A model generated the notes under the pieces. That model was given only the letters and a program-made list of their open reading frames with translations. It was not told where the DNA came from and made no database searches. A stretch of DNA of 36,400 nucleotides, taken from IMG/VR virus record IMGVR_UViG_3300048832_000084, positions 1-36,400 of that record; one strand, written 5' to 3'. The position numbers and the translations under genes are program-made. This document shows positions 7,005-16,537 of this stretch, piece by piece (the first letter of the stretch is position 1; each line of letters starts with the position of its first letter). The DNA is from a virus.

Positions 7005-7628
7005 TTAAGATATTTTAGTCAGCCACCAAGTTCCAGTTAATGTGCTTCCGCTATCTTGCCTGATTTGGACGTTGACATCACTATCAATCTGAACGTAAGA
7101 AGTAGCCCCATCATTTTTATTAAATAAAGCTACTGCTGTATTGCTACCCTGAATTAAAGCATTTCCACAATATGCCTGACTACTTGCCGTTTTAAATGCC
7201 CATGAAAATAGCCAAATCCCAAATGTAGTAGCACCAATTGTAAATGTTTTCACAGTAGTATACGTTCCCGATGAACAACTTTGAGTTCCTGTTTCTGATA
7301 ATACATATGTTGAAACAACACCACCATTAAAAGTTTTAGCACCTGAAAATTCTTGCGCTGCTGTAGTAACTAACCCCTTTTGTGTTGCCGATGCATCTCC
7401 GCCAGTGCCAGCAAAAGCACCATTCACGGTAATAACATCACCGGTAGCATTTCCGAGATCTACCGCACCATTCAACGTTGCTTTTCCTGCTGCTGTAATT
7501 GCATCTATGTTCAGGGATTTAGTGCCATCGGTCAGACCATTGATGATATCGGTAAAATTTTGATTAACTTGGGATGCGTCCGCAACGCTGCCGTTTGTAA
7601 AAGTGTAGGTTACTGCTGGATTTGCCAT
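7005..7628 (-). CDS. Tail fibre / receptor-binding-type protein
   Basis: A 207-residue protein. The N-terminal part (ASQVNQNFTDIINGL, about 17-31) is the AsxVNxNFxxI motif typical of phage fibre and appendage proteins. The middle (ASATQKGLV, about 79-87) is the xATxxxxGLV fibre-repeat motif, and the C-terminal 90 residues are Thr/Ser-rich and beta-predicted. GAGGA lies before ATG. It is the last gene of the virion block before the sugar cassette. A short single fibre gene suggests either limited receptor range or dependence on another spike. Ser/Thr-richness also makes it a possible glycosylation acceptor. Confidence 0.7.
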   Translation of the reverse strand: MANPAVTYTFTNGSVADASQVNQNFTDIINGLTDGTKSLNIDAITAAGKATLNGAVDLGNATGDVITVNGAFAGTGGDASATQKGLVTTAAQEFSGAKTFNGGVVSTYVLSETGTQSCSSGTYTTVKTFTIGATTFGIWLFSWAFKTASSQAYCGNALIQGSNTAVALFNKNDGATSYVQIDSDVNVQIRQDSGSTLTGTWWLTKIS

Positions 7629-7630
7629 TA

Positions 7631-10033
7631 TTATTGTTCCTCACGATTAGGTGTTATAAGTGATGATCTTGCTGCCTCGGTCGCTCCAAATGTCTTAGCC
7701 GATTCTAGTCTTTTTCCTGTTTTTATCATCTTATCACCTGCCTTTGAAGGTTCAATGACTAATTCTTTGTACTTATTGATTCGACTAGCCTCGGCTCTAA
7801 TTTCCTTAAGTGGTTCAAGCCATGTTGATGGTTTGAATAACTCAAGGTTTTGTGCTGTTTTAGATGGGTTTGCCATCGATCTTTTGAAACTACCAATGTC
7901 AACAATTGCCTTGACCTTATTCACGTGATCCGGTCCAAAGATGGCAAGTAACTCATCCTTAGATTTAGTTTTAAGACGATTGACAACGGCTGCACCAAAT
8001 TCTTCGGATGGTCCCACTTTTTTGTAGATTGAATCAAGGAAATTACCTAACTCAATTTTATCTGTAGCTTCATTGACGATATCAGCTACATTAGTGATCT
8101 TTTCGTTGGCTTTTTCACCAAGGAGTGCAATTTTTTGGGTATCGGTAAGTTTTTTGAACTCATTAAGTACTACATTCCTAACATCTTTTCTTGTCTGTGC
8201 TACCTCAAGCCATATTTTACCCAACTTTTGACTAACCATTTGCTTGTATTCTTCGCCATAGTTTTTCATCAGCCATTTGGCTTTTTCGATATCATTTTCA
8301 GATGCTATCTTAGAAAAGATAGTTTCAGGTGACGTTTTAGCTAGCTCGTCTAGCTTTTCTTTGGCACTAAAAGCCCTACTTGATGACACACCAGGCCTTT
8401 TTACAATCGAAGTGATATCTTCATTCAAACTTTTATAAATACTGTCAGCTTTTTTGAGACTTTTGTAAATATCCTCATAATAAGCTACTGACTTTTTCGC
8501 CATGGGATCTAAGCTACCCTTAGATTTTTTTATGATGTTCATGATGGTGTCTGAAAATGTTTGTGATCTTGCATCCAAAACAGCGGACCTTATGGCTTTA
8601 CCTGCTGCCCTAACGCTTTTATTACCATCTTCAATGTTATCAAGAAGAATTCTGCTAAAATCTTGAAGACCATCCATCGTTTTTATTTCATCAACGTTGC
8701 TTTTCATAACATCTAGCCATTGATCGAACTGACCACCAACACCGACCTCTTTGGGACGAAGTGACTTGATTGTTTTATATATCTCTCTTTTCGCTGGCAC
8801 TAGTTCCTTTCCTGCGAAAGCAGCATCTACTTTCTGATATAGTTCCGATGCTTCCTTGTACTTATCTGTTAGTTTACCCATGATTGTTTTACGAATATTT
8901 TCGCCAACCACTGGCTCTAATTGCCCTGCTGGTGCCTGTTTCGCTCCCATGATGGTGTTCAGTACTTGCACAGCTTTTTCATCGGCCTTTTTACCGACTT
9001 CTTTAATGCCTTGTTCTATCTCATCGATTCCTACCCCGAAGTTTTGTTTACTTGCACCATCAAGTGAATCCGATAGCGCCTTTCCCCATGCCTTGGCATT
9101 CTGCTCGACTTGGGATTTTAATTGCCTCGTGAAAGGAAAAAAGTTTGAACTGCTGCGAACGATAGCATCCTCAAGCTCTCTGACTGATTCATCAGCAAAT
9201 TTTGAGGCAGCAGTTGCAGCTCCACCTATGATTTTCCATCCCTTCTCAAGTACATCTGAACCTTTTCTAAGTCCTAATTTTGCTGCCGCAGAAGCCTTTT
9301 TACCAAGACCATAGGCCTTAGCAGCTTCGCCAGCGCCCTTTAGCAAACCTCCAGTTGTAGCACCTATCAACGCCTCTTGGCCTATCAGTCCTGTATCTGG
9401 ACGATCTCTTAATCCTGCTGCAATACCGATTCCTTGCCTTAAGGCCTCAGTAGTGCCTCCGAGAGCACCGCCTAGTCCAGCAGCTACCCCAATACTTGCG
9501 CCGGCCGTTGCTGGTGCTCCAATTGCACCGACCACCTTAGCACCAGTGCCGGCGGCTTCAGCGATCCCCTTGACTACATCAAAGCCAATATCACCGATCT
9601 CAAGAGCAAAATCAGACCAATCCATACCATCGGGGTCAATCACTTTAAACATAGCCTCATCGGGTTTTCTCACTTCGACTCTGTTCTTGACAATCCTCGT
9701 TTCATAACCTTTTTCATCGAGATACTTCTTTTGTAGTGCAGGATTTTCATCGATAAAGTTTTTTATTGCAAAACGCTCTCTTGGGAGTATGCCTCTTTTT
9801 TCCTCAGCAGGTAAATTACTTGCTACCTTCGAAAACACCATGTTTTTAGTCTTGATGGATTCCGGCATGTCAGGCGTTTGACTTGCATTGCGATAACTCA
9901 TAACGTCTTTTTGAGTTAGACCAAGGGCATTTGCATACGTCACCGCTTTTTTCTTTTTGACGGGATCATCCTCATTATCAAAATTATCTGTGATAAAATT
10001 GAGTGTTTTAACTGCGCTTGATAATTCTGGCAT
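7631..10033 (-). CDS. Large internal virion / DNA ejection protein
   Basis: An 800-residue protein, the largest in the window. Residues about 155-207 form a Gly/Ala-rich hydrophobic stretch (GAPATAGASIGVAAGLGGAL) like membrane-inserting segments of podoviral ejection proteins, followed by long charged helical regions. It starts one base inside the stop of the previous gene and has GGGGAG upstream. Position after the tail hub and other internal proteins matches the ejection-protein slot of podoviruses (P22 gp7/gp20/gp16 or T7 gp14-16). No lysozyme or transglycosylase motif is evident. Family not named from sequence. Confidence 0.7.
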   Translation of the reverse strand: MPELSSAVKTLNFITDNFDNEDDPVKKKKAVTYANALGLTQKDVMSYRNASQTPDMPESIKTKNMVFSKVASNLPAEEKRGILPRERFAIKNFIDENPALQKKYLDEKGYETRIVKNRVEVRKPDEAMFKVIDPDGMDWSDFALEIGDIGFDVVKGIAEAAGTGAKVVGAIGAPATAGASIGVAAGLGGALGGTTEALRQGIGIAAGLRDRPDTGLIGQEALIGATTGGLLKGAGEAAKAYGLGKKASAAAKLGLRKGSDVLEKGWKIIGGAATAASKFADESVRELEDAIVRSSSNFFPFTRQLKSQVEQNAKAWGKALSDSLDGASKQNFGVGIDEIEQGIKEVGKKADEKAVQVLNTIMGAKQAPAGQLEPVVGENIRKTIMGKLTDKYKEASELYQKVDAAFAGKELVPAKREIYKTIKSLRPKEVGVGGQFDQWLDVMKSNVDEIKTMDGLQDFSRILLDNIEDGNKSVRAAGKAIRSAVLDARSQTFSDTIMNIIKKSKGSLDPMAKKSVAYYEDIYKSLKKADSIYKSLNEDITSIVKRPGVSSSRAFSAKEKLDELAKTSPETIFSKIASENDIEKAKWLMKNYGEEYKQMVSQKLGKIWLEVAQTRKDVRNVVLNEFKKLTDTQKIALLGEKANEKITNVADIVNEATDKIELGNFLDSIYKKVGPSEEFGAAVVNRLKTKSKDELLAIFGPDHVNKVKAIVDIGSFKRSMANPSKTAQNLELFKPSTWLEPLKEIRAEASRINKYKELVIEPSKAGDKMIKTGKRLESAKTFGATEAARSSLITPNREEQ

Positions 10034-11322
10034 TACTTTTTACTCCCCATGAATAAATCAGCAGCATCCTCATCCGTCAAATCCTGCTTAGTTTTGAAAA
10101 TGGGAGAATATGGACTTGGTACCTTAGAATTGCTTTTAAGCACATCTTTTAGTGATTTTGGAAGTGATAGGGCTTTAGTTTCATAATATGCCTTGGCCTT
10201 ATCTCTAATCTCGGACATTACGCGCCTAACGCCTTCAGCATCATTATTACCCGCGGCTGTGTTTAATTCTGTCGATAGCCTCATGGCCTCGCTTTCACTA
10301 ATAGCTGCGCCGGATCTTTTTTGTAGAAGTAAGTTGATAACACCGGCAATCGTGGCTTGATTCCTTGTTGCTTCTTTACTGAGAAAACGTCGCCCAAGTA
10401 TTCCCGTATACCCCGTAGTAGGTATCATTGATGATGAATCGGTAACACCGTCAATGTTTTGTTTTCTATCTGCAACAATATTGCCGTCCTTGACGGCATA
10501 GTCTATACCTATTTCACGATCGAAACGCTCTAAAGCACCAATGAAATTGGTATCATCTTCTTTGATTGTATTTTGATATTGCGTCAATTTTTTATCTAAA
10601 AACGTGGGCGAATTATCGAGTGCCTGTTGCGGTGATGGATTCTCGATACCATTAGCAATTGCTGTGCTCCAACCTGCTAGTAGTTCCGAATCCTTTTTTG
10701 CCCACTCTGGAGGTTTAGGTTTACCTGGCTCTTCATCTGTTTTTATCTTTTTTGCCGTATCTGCCGAGATCCAAATCGGAACTTCCTGCTGATTAGCTGG
10801 ATCAATGTAAAATGATTTGACTGTATTCGGCTTTGGTTGTAGAGACCAATTTTTGACTTTACCAGTTGTAATATCTGTGAGAGGAATACCCCCCCTAGAC
10901 CTGATGTTTATGTCGTTTATGCGGCTACTGCTTTCCGTTTGTTTGTCTAGATATGCCTGAATTTGAGCCGGTTCTTTGTTGATATAATAAAACCTTTTTA
11001 ACTGTGTTTTAGGCTTTCCAGTATCAACGTCATAGATCGCCTTACCTGTAGGTGTCCGCTCTATTTCCTGGACATAACCAATTGATGCGCCTTTGGTGTC
11101 TGGTGTGACTTTATATAAGTTTGAAACTTCCGATTCCGTGAATTCACCAGCTTCTAAGCGTTTTCTGGCTGTTTCTTCTTCATCCAAAAGTTTTTGCTTT
11201 TGCTCGTTAAGCTTCATTTGATCATAAGCGGATTTAACACCCATAATTGATTGAACAACGCTCAATCCCTGCGATATTTTATCGAGTGCGCTACGCCTTT
11301 GCGGTATATATACCTCTGCCAC
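10033..11322 (-). CDS. Internal virion protein with shared AEVxIPxxRS N-terminus (GTG start)
   Basis: A 429-residue protein. I place the start at GTG 11322, with GGAGG 9 bases upstream, rather than the TTG at 11358 of the longest frame. From there the protein begins (V)AEVYIPQRRSALDKI, closely matching the start of the upstream neighbour, MAEVFIPEKRSTLSKF. The shared N-terminus confirms the start and suggests a common docking or packaging tag. The rest is charged and helical with Gln/Lys/Glu-rich stretches (about 40-75). It overlaps its neighbour by 32 bases. Likely an ejection or internal virion protein. Confidence 0.75.
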   Translation of the reverse strand: MAEVYIPQRRSALDKISQGLSVVQSIMGVKSAYDQMKLNEQKQKLLDEEETARKRLEAGEFTESEVSNLYKVTPDTKGASIGYVQEIERTPTGKAIYDVDTGKPKTQLKRFYYINKEPAQIQAYLDKQTESSSRINDINIRSRGGIPLTDITTGKVKNWSLQPKPNTVKSFYIDPANQQEVPIWISADTAKKIKTDEEPGKPKPPEWAKKDSELLAGWSTAIANGIENPSPQQALDNSPTFLDKKLTQYQNTIKEDDTNFIGALERFDREIGIDYAVKDGNIVADRKQNIDGVTDSSSMIPTTGYTGILGRRFLSKEATRNQATIAGVINLLLQKRSGAAISESEAMRLSTELNTAAGNNDAEGVRRVMSEIRDKAKAYYETKALSLPKSLKDVLKSNSKVPSPYSPIFKTKQDLTDEDAADLFMGSKK

Positions 11323-12019
11323 TTTTCTTACCTCCAAGGTTTTGACGTGCCTTTTCAAGCTTCATCGAGATTTGTCTTGATTCTTCTGGTGGTAGCCCTG
11401 CGACTTTTAGCGCCTTTTGTGCTTCTGTAATATCTCGCATTGCATTTTGTTGACTTGCTTGCCTACGATCGATTGCACTCATTGAATCACTGTCAGTTAG
11501 GCCAAGACCCATGTTTTTTAGATTAGTTTTTGTCGCACCAACTGGATCAGAAAATCCGCTTGCAACTTTAGTTTGCATCTTATCTTGAAATGATCCAGGT
11601 TTTTGCCCTTGACCTATCGCATATCTACCTGCACCTTCACTATTTCTCGTTCCCTCTCTCACACCCGACTGATATTTATACTCGTCGTAGGCAGCAGTGC
11701 CAAGAGCTGCAGCAGGTGCGACATATCCCATGGCAGAGGAACCACTCGATGCGGTAGTGGACGCATTTGTGGCTGGCACGGCTTTTTCACCGCCCATGGC
11801 ATATTTATAAGCAGCAGCACCAGCGACGCCTACACTACCGCCTCCCCCTCCACCACCTTCCGTGCCGCCTCCATCGGTTGGTGTGCCTTTTCCAGCGGTT
11901 AATGATCCCCAAGCCTGTTTACCTTTTGCACCAGCCTGAATTAGGCTTGACCCCTGTTCGAACATTCCGGCAAATTTTGATAATGTGCTTCTTTTTTCTG
12001 GAATAAAAACTTCTGCCAT
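11291..12019 (-). CDS. Gly/Ala-rich internal virion protein with AEVxIPxxRS N-terminus
   Basis: A 242-residue protein starting MAEVFIPEKRSTLSKF, then a low-complexity Gly-rich region (about 48-63) and an Ala/Gly-rich hydrophobic middle (about 64-112), and a charged helical C-terminus (about 180-235). The N-terminal 16 residues are paralogous to those of the next gene. AGAGGT lies upstream of ATG. The Ala/Gly-rich region could insert into a membrane during DNA ejection. Likely one of a set of internal virion proteins; no named family. Confidence 0.7.
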   Translation of the reverse strand: MAEVFIPEKRSTLSKFAGMFEQGSSLIQAGAKGKQAWGSLTAGKGTPTDGGGTEGGGGGGGSVGVAGAAAYKYAMGGEKAVPATNASTTASSGSSAMGYVAPAAALGTAAYDEYKYQSGVREGTRNSEGAGRYAIGQGQKPGSFQDKMQTKVASGFSDPVGATKTNLKNMGLGLTDSDSMSAIDRRQASQQNAMRDITEAQKALKVAGLPPEESRQISMKLEKARQNLGGKKSGRGIYTAKA

Positions 12020-12025
12020 ATTATT

Positions 12026-13042
12026 TTACCTCTTACCAAGTGGATATTTCATCGAGTAACCATCGCCGCCAAATAAATCACCGAGAATTTGACCAAAAAA
12101 ACCGCTTTCATTATATTTTTGGATGTCTTTTGCAATTTTTTGGTTAGCCTCAATAACAGCGTCTTCTCTGATCTCAGCCCTATCTAGGCGTTTTTGTGTC
12201 TCGTTATATTCTTGATTTTGACGTTCAAATTCTTTAGCCATTTGCTCCTGTTGATCTTTATATTGGCGTTGTTCAAATACTCTTTTTGCTTCGCTCTCTG
12301 CTGCACCTAATCGCATACCTGCACGCTGAATATTTCGCGCTTGTGTTGCTTGGTCTGCTGATTGCATTGCCCTTGCTTGTTCAGATGATAATCCTAGCTG
12401 TGATTCTGCTGCACGACGTCCAGCCTCTTGTTCTGATTGCTGTGCCATCCTCATTCCTGCACCACTACCACCCATTCCGGATGCTGCCAATCTTCTCGCC
12501 ATCGCCGACTGTTCAGTCCGTCGTTGACCACCTTCCCTTAGTTTTGCTAGCTCACTCATATCCCTGTATTGTTGACCTATCTGTGACCTCATAAAATCAG
12601 AGGATTCATTATCCCCGATTAGTGCAACTAAATTTGGATTTTCGGCTGCTGATGCCTCACTCGTTAGATTCAATTTTTGAGTAAAAGACTGATAAGGGTC
12701 AACTAATCCAGGAAGCCTATTACCTGTGTCCTGATTTCGCATGGTGTTTGTTGTGTTGTCTGTTATGTTTTGAATCGGTTTAATAATGTCTGTTTGAAGC
12801 GTATTTTTAAGCGGTTTTGTTACCGGACTAATTAATTTTTGACCATACTTTTTAAGCGGATTAATACTGCCCTGTTTAACGGATTGGTAAGTTGCTACGG
12901 TCGGTTGTTTAACAGCCAATGAATAAATGTCACCAGCACCTTTTGATACTGTAGAAGCCACACCTCCGACACCACTTGATATTTTTTTACCTGCTGCCGG
13001 TTCTAAAACTGTTTTTCTAAATTTCTCCCATGCTGCTGCCAT
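12026..13042 (-). CDS. Coiled-coil internal virion protein
   Basis: A 338-residue protein. The N-terminal 130 residues are Thr/Lys/Pro-containing and loosely ordered. Residues about 150-315 are a long Gln/Glu/Arg/Ala-rich helix with coiled-coil character, including a Met/Gly-rich hinge (ASGMGGSGAGMRMAQQ). The C-terminus is glycine-containing (GQILGDLFGGDGYSM). A helical rod with a glycine hinge is typical of podoviral internal or ejection proteins. The ATG overlaps the stop of the tail hub gene by one base, with AAGGGG upstream. Confidence 0.65.
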   Translation of the reverse strand: MAAAWEKFRKTVLEPAAGKKISSGVGGVASTVSKGAGDIYSLAVKQPTVATYQSVKQGSINPLKKYGQKLISPVTKPLKNTLQTDIIKPIQNITDNTTNTMRNQDTGNRLPGLVDPYQSFTQKLNLTSEASAAENPNLVALIGDNESSDFMRSQIGQQYRDMSELAKLREGGQRRTEQSAMARRLAASGMGGSGAGMRMAQQSEQEAGRRAAESQLGLSSEQARAMQSADQATQARNIQRAGMRLGAAESEAKRVFEQRQYKDQQEQMAKEFERQNQEYNETQKRLDRAEIREDAVIEANQKIAKDIQKYNESGFFGQILGDLFGGDGYSMKYPLGKR

Positions 13043-14967
13043 TATCTTTTCCCCTTGAGGTTGTAGGTTAGATTTAAACCGATCACCTTAAACCCACTAT
13101 TTACAGTGTTTTTATTCGAAAATTTAAACTGAATTCGTTTCCCTCGAAACTGGCCGAGTGGTTGTTTTATATCTTTTGATGTTGATCCTGCATCCCAATT
13201 GTCTGAACCAAAAATTAATGTCCCCCAAACAGAATCGCCAGGATCACAATCGAGATCATAAGTAAAGCCATCACCGGAATCCGAATCAACACGTATCGTG
13301 ATACCCATGTCCCAGTCACCTATAAGGCCATAAAGAAGGTTGGCAAACCGCCAATCCTTAAACCAAGTCGAATGTGGTGCTTGACCTGAAAACTCTTTAG
13401 TAAAGAAATATGAATTTATGGCTACCCCGTTGTCGGAATATGTAGTTTGATTCATTTGGTAGACAAAACCTACAGCATCAGCCGATGCATAGTAGAGATT
13501 ACCGTTATAAACAACAAATTGAGCTGCATTAATACCGCTCCATGGTGCCCACGTATATTTTTGACTCTTTTCTAGCCCATTCCGTGAAAAGTCAAACACA
13601 AAAACCCGATTATTATAAGTCGAACTACCTGATGGAACTGAAATATAGGCTTTGTTTTTATAAACAAGTGAAGCAATCTTGTTGAGGTATGTCGAATTTA
13701 CCGCAAACATCTCATTTTCGATAGGGGTCGATAGTAGTTCGCTTCCTACCGTACCAACGTCCGTAAGGGATGCTGTGGGCTCAATACCTGCTGCCGTTAA
13801 AGCACCAAAACCAACAAATTTATCCTTTTCAATGGCTGGAAAAATGAGAAAATTAAGGGCTTCGAACAGACCTTTCGGTGATTTACTCCCAAATTGTGAT
13901 CGGATGCGTAATTGGACCCAGTCAGAATCGTCGGTAGTTGGCATGTAAATCATCCAGGCTGTACCACGCGCACCGTGAACAATCAAATAGTTGTCCCACA
14001 ATCCCAAAGAATTCGGTACATCAATGGTTTGGTCCCCAATATTGATGAAATTTAAGGTTCCCCAAACATAAGGGTTATTGAGATCAGAATAGTAGACGCG
14101 GTCGTAATCATCACCTGGATAACGTCCGATAGCAAAAATTCTGCTTTGATGATAAAGGCAAGGGCCATAATTTGGCGGCACGTTTTGATCACTAGCTGCC
14201 TCATCACCGAGGCCAGCATCTGCAAGTGCGTCAACATATGTTGTTGCAGTATTATCTGCGATGCTTCCAGCATAATATAACACCGTTCCACTTGCTTCCG
14301 TTCGATAGATATTTCGACTGCTAACACCAAATGATTGAGGTGCAACTGGAACCGAGGTCAACTGAACTGCTGAACTAGCTGCCGTAAACGTTGCCGTAAA
14401 TGGACTAAGATCACTCTCAACCAAAGCACTATTAACGTACGCTACTGCCCATCTATAATCGCCTGAAATACCACTAACGGAAGTACTTGCAGAAGCTACC
14501 GACATCGTGCTGGTCGGTGCATAAATACCTTGACGAGTAAACGCCAAGCCGTTCCACTTATAAGGTATGGTTCCCGATCCAAAGCCAAAAAATATGTTGT
14601 TTTGGTACTCAGTGGAAAAAACCGCATTACCTGCGGTGTGAATAGATGTTGCACTGGCTACGGCCGTAAATGTCGTAGTACCAAGGGTAAACATTGTACC
14701 GCCAAAGAACACACACATAGTCTCGTTTATCGAACCGCGTTCATGGCGAACATAAATACCATCGCAAGCAAACGTTCCAACTGATGCCGTATTGACTTTT
14801 ACCGTTCCAGGTCTAGTTTGTACTGAATCATCGTCAAAAATCACATTCAAACAACTTGGCGACTGGTTATCAAGAATAATGTTCTTTTCAATTTTTGAAT
14901 TCTGACCACCATTGAACCTGATATAGTCTTCATTCGGTGGGTATGCCACATTGAAATAGTTAGCCAT
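13042..14967 (-). CDS. Tail hub / DNA stabilisation protein, P22 gp10-like
   Basis: A 641-residue beta-rich protein. I use the ATG at 14967 (GAGGTG upstream) rather than GTG 14973. The N-terminus (FNGGQNSKIEKNIILDNQSP, then SVQTRPG) is the usual start of short-tailed-phage tail-closure proteins, in which repeated beta blades form a propeller (P22 gp10, packaged-DNA stabilisation protein, and related tail nozzle proteins). It sits directly after the adaptor gene, as expected. Blade-like repeats with YYADS/YYASADA-type strands are visible to about residue 500. Specific family membership is inferred from layout and N-terminal motif. Confidence 0.7.
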   Translation of the reverse strand: MANYFNVAYPPNEDYIRFNGGQNSKIEKNIILDNQSPSCLNVIFDDDSVQTRPGTVKVNTASVGTFACDGIYVRHERGSINETMCVFFGGTMFTLGTTTFTAVASATSIHTAGNAVFSTEYQNNIFFGFGSGTIPYKWNGLAFTRQGIYAPTSTMSVASASTSVSGISGDYRWAVAYVNSALVESDLSPFTATFTAASSAVQLTSVPVAPQSFGVSSRNIYRTEASGTVLYYAGSIADNTATTYVDALADAGLGDEAASDQNVPPNYGPCLYHQSRIFAIGRYPGDDYDRVYYSDLNNPYVWGTLNFINIGDQTIDVPNSLGLWDNYLIVHGARGTAWMIYMPTTDDSDWVQLRIRSQFGSKSPKGLFEALNFLIFPAIEKDKFVGFGALTAAGIEPTASLTDVGTVGSELLSTPIENEMFAVNSTYLNKIASLVYKNKAYISVPSGSSTYNNRVFVFDFSRNGLEKSQKYTWAPWSGINAAQFVVYNGNLYYASADAVGFVYQMNQTTYSDNGVAINSYFFTKEFSGQAPHSTWFKDWRFANLLYGLIGDWDMGITIRVDSDSGDGFTYDLDCDPGDSVWGTLIFGSDNWDAGSTSKDIKQPLGQFRGKRIQFKFSNKNTVNSGFKVIGLNLTYNLKGKR

Positions 14968-14974
14968 AGGCACC

Positions 14975-15634
14975 TCACCAATTATATGGGAATCGGTTTG
15001 AAACAGGATCCGAACCGAAATAGTAATCTTTGGTCCGAGCCTGTTTGTCTGCTCGTTTTTGTCGGTTTTGATTCTGCCTAGCTTTCTCTACGCACAGCAT
15101 CCATTTGGTATTATATGCCGTTGCAAGGGCTAGGTTTTGATCCTTTATCGCCATTTCAGCGAGTACTTTATCAGCGATGCAAATTTGATACTCATCGGGC
15201 ACGTTGAGAGGGTCAGTTGCTGCTGATAATTCCGATGGCGCCTGGTAGGTTCTGAGTTGAATTGTGTCACCAGCTACCGTTGGTGTTGGAAATAAAATCA
15301 GTTCCTTTTCCCAAATTGCATATGTCGTAGGCGTACCAGTGGGGTTATTATCATCATTTTTCGGGTCATTTTCTAAATCAACTTTAATAAGTTTGGTACC
15401 CTTGTATCTCACCTCTTTGATTCCGATGCAATTAGATGGCCATGCTAATGATCTAGTTCCTATGACTGAAGTTGTCGTGTAGGTTTTTTCGATCACCCAG
15501 CCATCATTCGCCAGCATAGTCTCTGCTGCCCATATCTGTTTAATCATCCATTGATCAGTAAAAAAGGTGTCACCCGTAGCACTATTATAAGCTGCCCTAA
15601 TAAAGTCCGTTAGGGTCGAAAGCGTCATTGTCAT
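14975..15634 (-). CDS. Head-tail adaptor (gp4/gp17-like)
   Basis: A 219-residue protein from ATG 15634, which overlaps the previous stop (ATGA); the longer TTG start at 15676 is unlikely. It begins MTMTLSTLTDFIRAAYN, with helical N-terminus, then SLAWPSNCIGIKEVRYKG and a beta-rich centre (YAIWEKELILFPTPTVAGDT, YQAPSELSAATDPLNVPDEY). This pattern is common in adaptor proteins that sit below the portal in short-tailed phages. The C-terminal tail is Lys/Gln/Arg-rich. It is followed 7 bases later by the tail hub. Confidence 0.75.
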   Translation of the reverse strand: MTMTLSTLTDFIRAAYNSATGDTFFTDQWMIKQIWAAETMLANDGWVIEKTYTTTSVIGTRSLAWPSNCIGIKEVRYKGTKLIKVDLENDPKNDDNNPTGTPTTYAIWEKELILFPTPTVAGDTIQLRTYQAPSELSAATDPLNVPDEYQICIADKVLAEMAIKDQNLALATAYNTKWMLCVEKARQNQNRQKRADKQARTKDYYFGSDPVSNRFPYNW

Positions 15635-16062
15635 GTCTGCACCCACGTTGTAGATGGTTGTGTTGATTCGGTCCAAGTTGTTGTTGGATCAGTTACCTCA
15701 GAGAAGGAATCGACCGGAAATGATAAGGCGTTTGTGGTACCGCCCTGCTGCGAGTACCAACCGTTATTGACTCGGTACACTGATACGAGCTTTGAGGATA
15801 ACGATAGATTTTCAAACACTCGTGATGGATACTCACGAGAAATGATAGTCCCAAGTCCTATCTGTTCGTTTGTAAAATGATGCACGATAAAAGCGTTGGT
15901 TGAACTAACCGCCATGGTGTTCACAACCGATTTGTAATCGGTCCACTGAACATCCTGTTGAGCCCATGTGTCAGTCCCCCAAACGAGGGTACCCCATTTA
16001 TTATGGGGTTCGACACCATAGAGCCTGATAGTATTTGTCACGGTCATTGTTAATATTGCCAC
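15631..16062 (-). CDS. Hypothetical virion protein
   Basis: A 143-residue protein with a GTG start at 16062 supported by AGGGG 8 bases upstream; the internal ATG at 16047 has none. Beta-rich and Thr/Ser/Trp-containing, with a repeated motif near both ends (WGTLVWGTDTW at about 23-33; TTTWTESTQPSTTW at the C-terminus). Lies between head and adaptor genes and is translationally coupled to the adaptor. Probably a minor structural protein; no family recognised. Confidence 0.6.
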   Translation of the reverse strand: MAILTMTVTNTIRLYGVEPHNKWGTLVWGTDTWAQQDVQWTDYKSVVNTMAVSSTNAFIVHHFTNEQIGLGTIISREYPSRVFENLSLSSKLVSVYRVNNGWYSQQGGTTNALSFPVDSFSEVTDPTTTWTESTQPSTTWVQT

Positions 16063-16086
16063 AAACTGACCCCTGTTGACCTATTT

Positions 16087-16533
16087 TTAGGAAACAGTTA
16101 TCTCGGTGGTTACAATCAGCGTATCGTTTGCACCTTTAGTTATTAAACCCTCGGTGTCGCGTGAAAACATGGAACCGGACGCAGTTGTAATCGTCGAAAA
16201 AACCGCATATTCGTAGATATTACCGGTGCCAATGCCGCTTGCAAACGTAGCTGTAAGGCGGTAAATTGACGTCGCTGTCGAAACTGTGGCCGTAGCTCTA
16301 GCTGTTTCGGTACCTAGTGCCGTGTTGCTAGCTGATTCGGCCGCGTTATTACTTCCAATCGCAATATATTTATAATCCCATGCGGATGCTGCTGCTGCTG
16401 CACTCGCTAAATGATCGACAAGAGCTTGTAGGCCAACGGTTGTAATCACGTTCTTACCATGTACGCTCTGTTTTACTTCATTCGGTGCACCATATAGTGT
16501 TGCCCACCAATGACCCGTTATCTTTACATCCAT
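16087..16533 (-). CDS. Small virion protein, Ala/Thr-rich
   Basis: A 148-residue protein. The start is ATG 16533, with AGGAG 8 bases upstream; the longer frame to 16671 would run through the zinc-finger gene. It begins MDVKITGHWWATLYGAPNE and contains GKNVITTVGLQALVDHLASA followed by a DYKYIAIGSN segment, a layout seen in small phage structural proteins. The rest is Thr/Ala/Ser-rich and beta-predicted. Candidate acceptor for O-glycosylation (see the DUF115 gene) but with no direct evidence. Confidence 0.65.
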   Translation of the reverse strand: MDVKITGHWWATLYGAPNEVKQSVHGKNVITTVGLQALVDHLASAAAAASAWDYKYIAIGSNNAAESASNTALGTETARATATVSTATSIYRLTATFASGIGTGNIYEYAVFSTITTASGSMFSRDTEGLITKGANDTLIVTTEITVS

Positions 16534-16537
16534 TAGA

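Noticed and set aside
7380-7928. 182-residue plus-strand open frame over the fibre/ejection junction
   Set aside because: Antisense to two supported genes; Ser/Cys-rich translation looks like a shadow.
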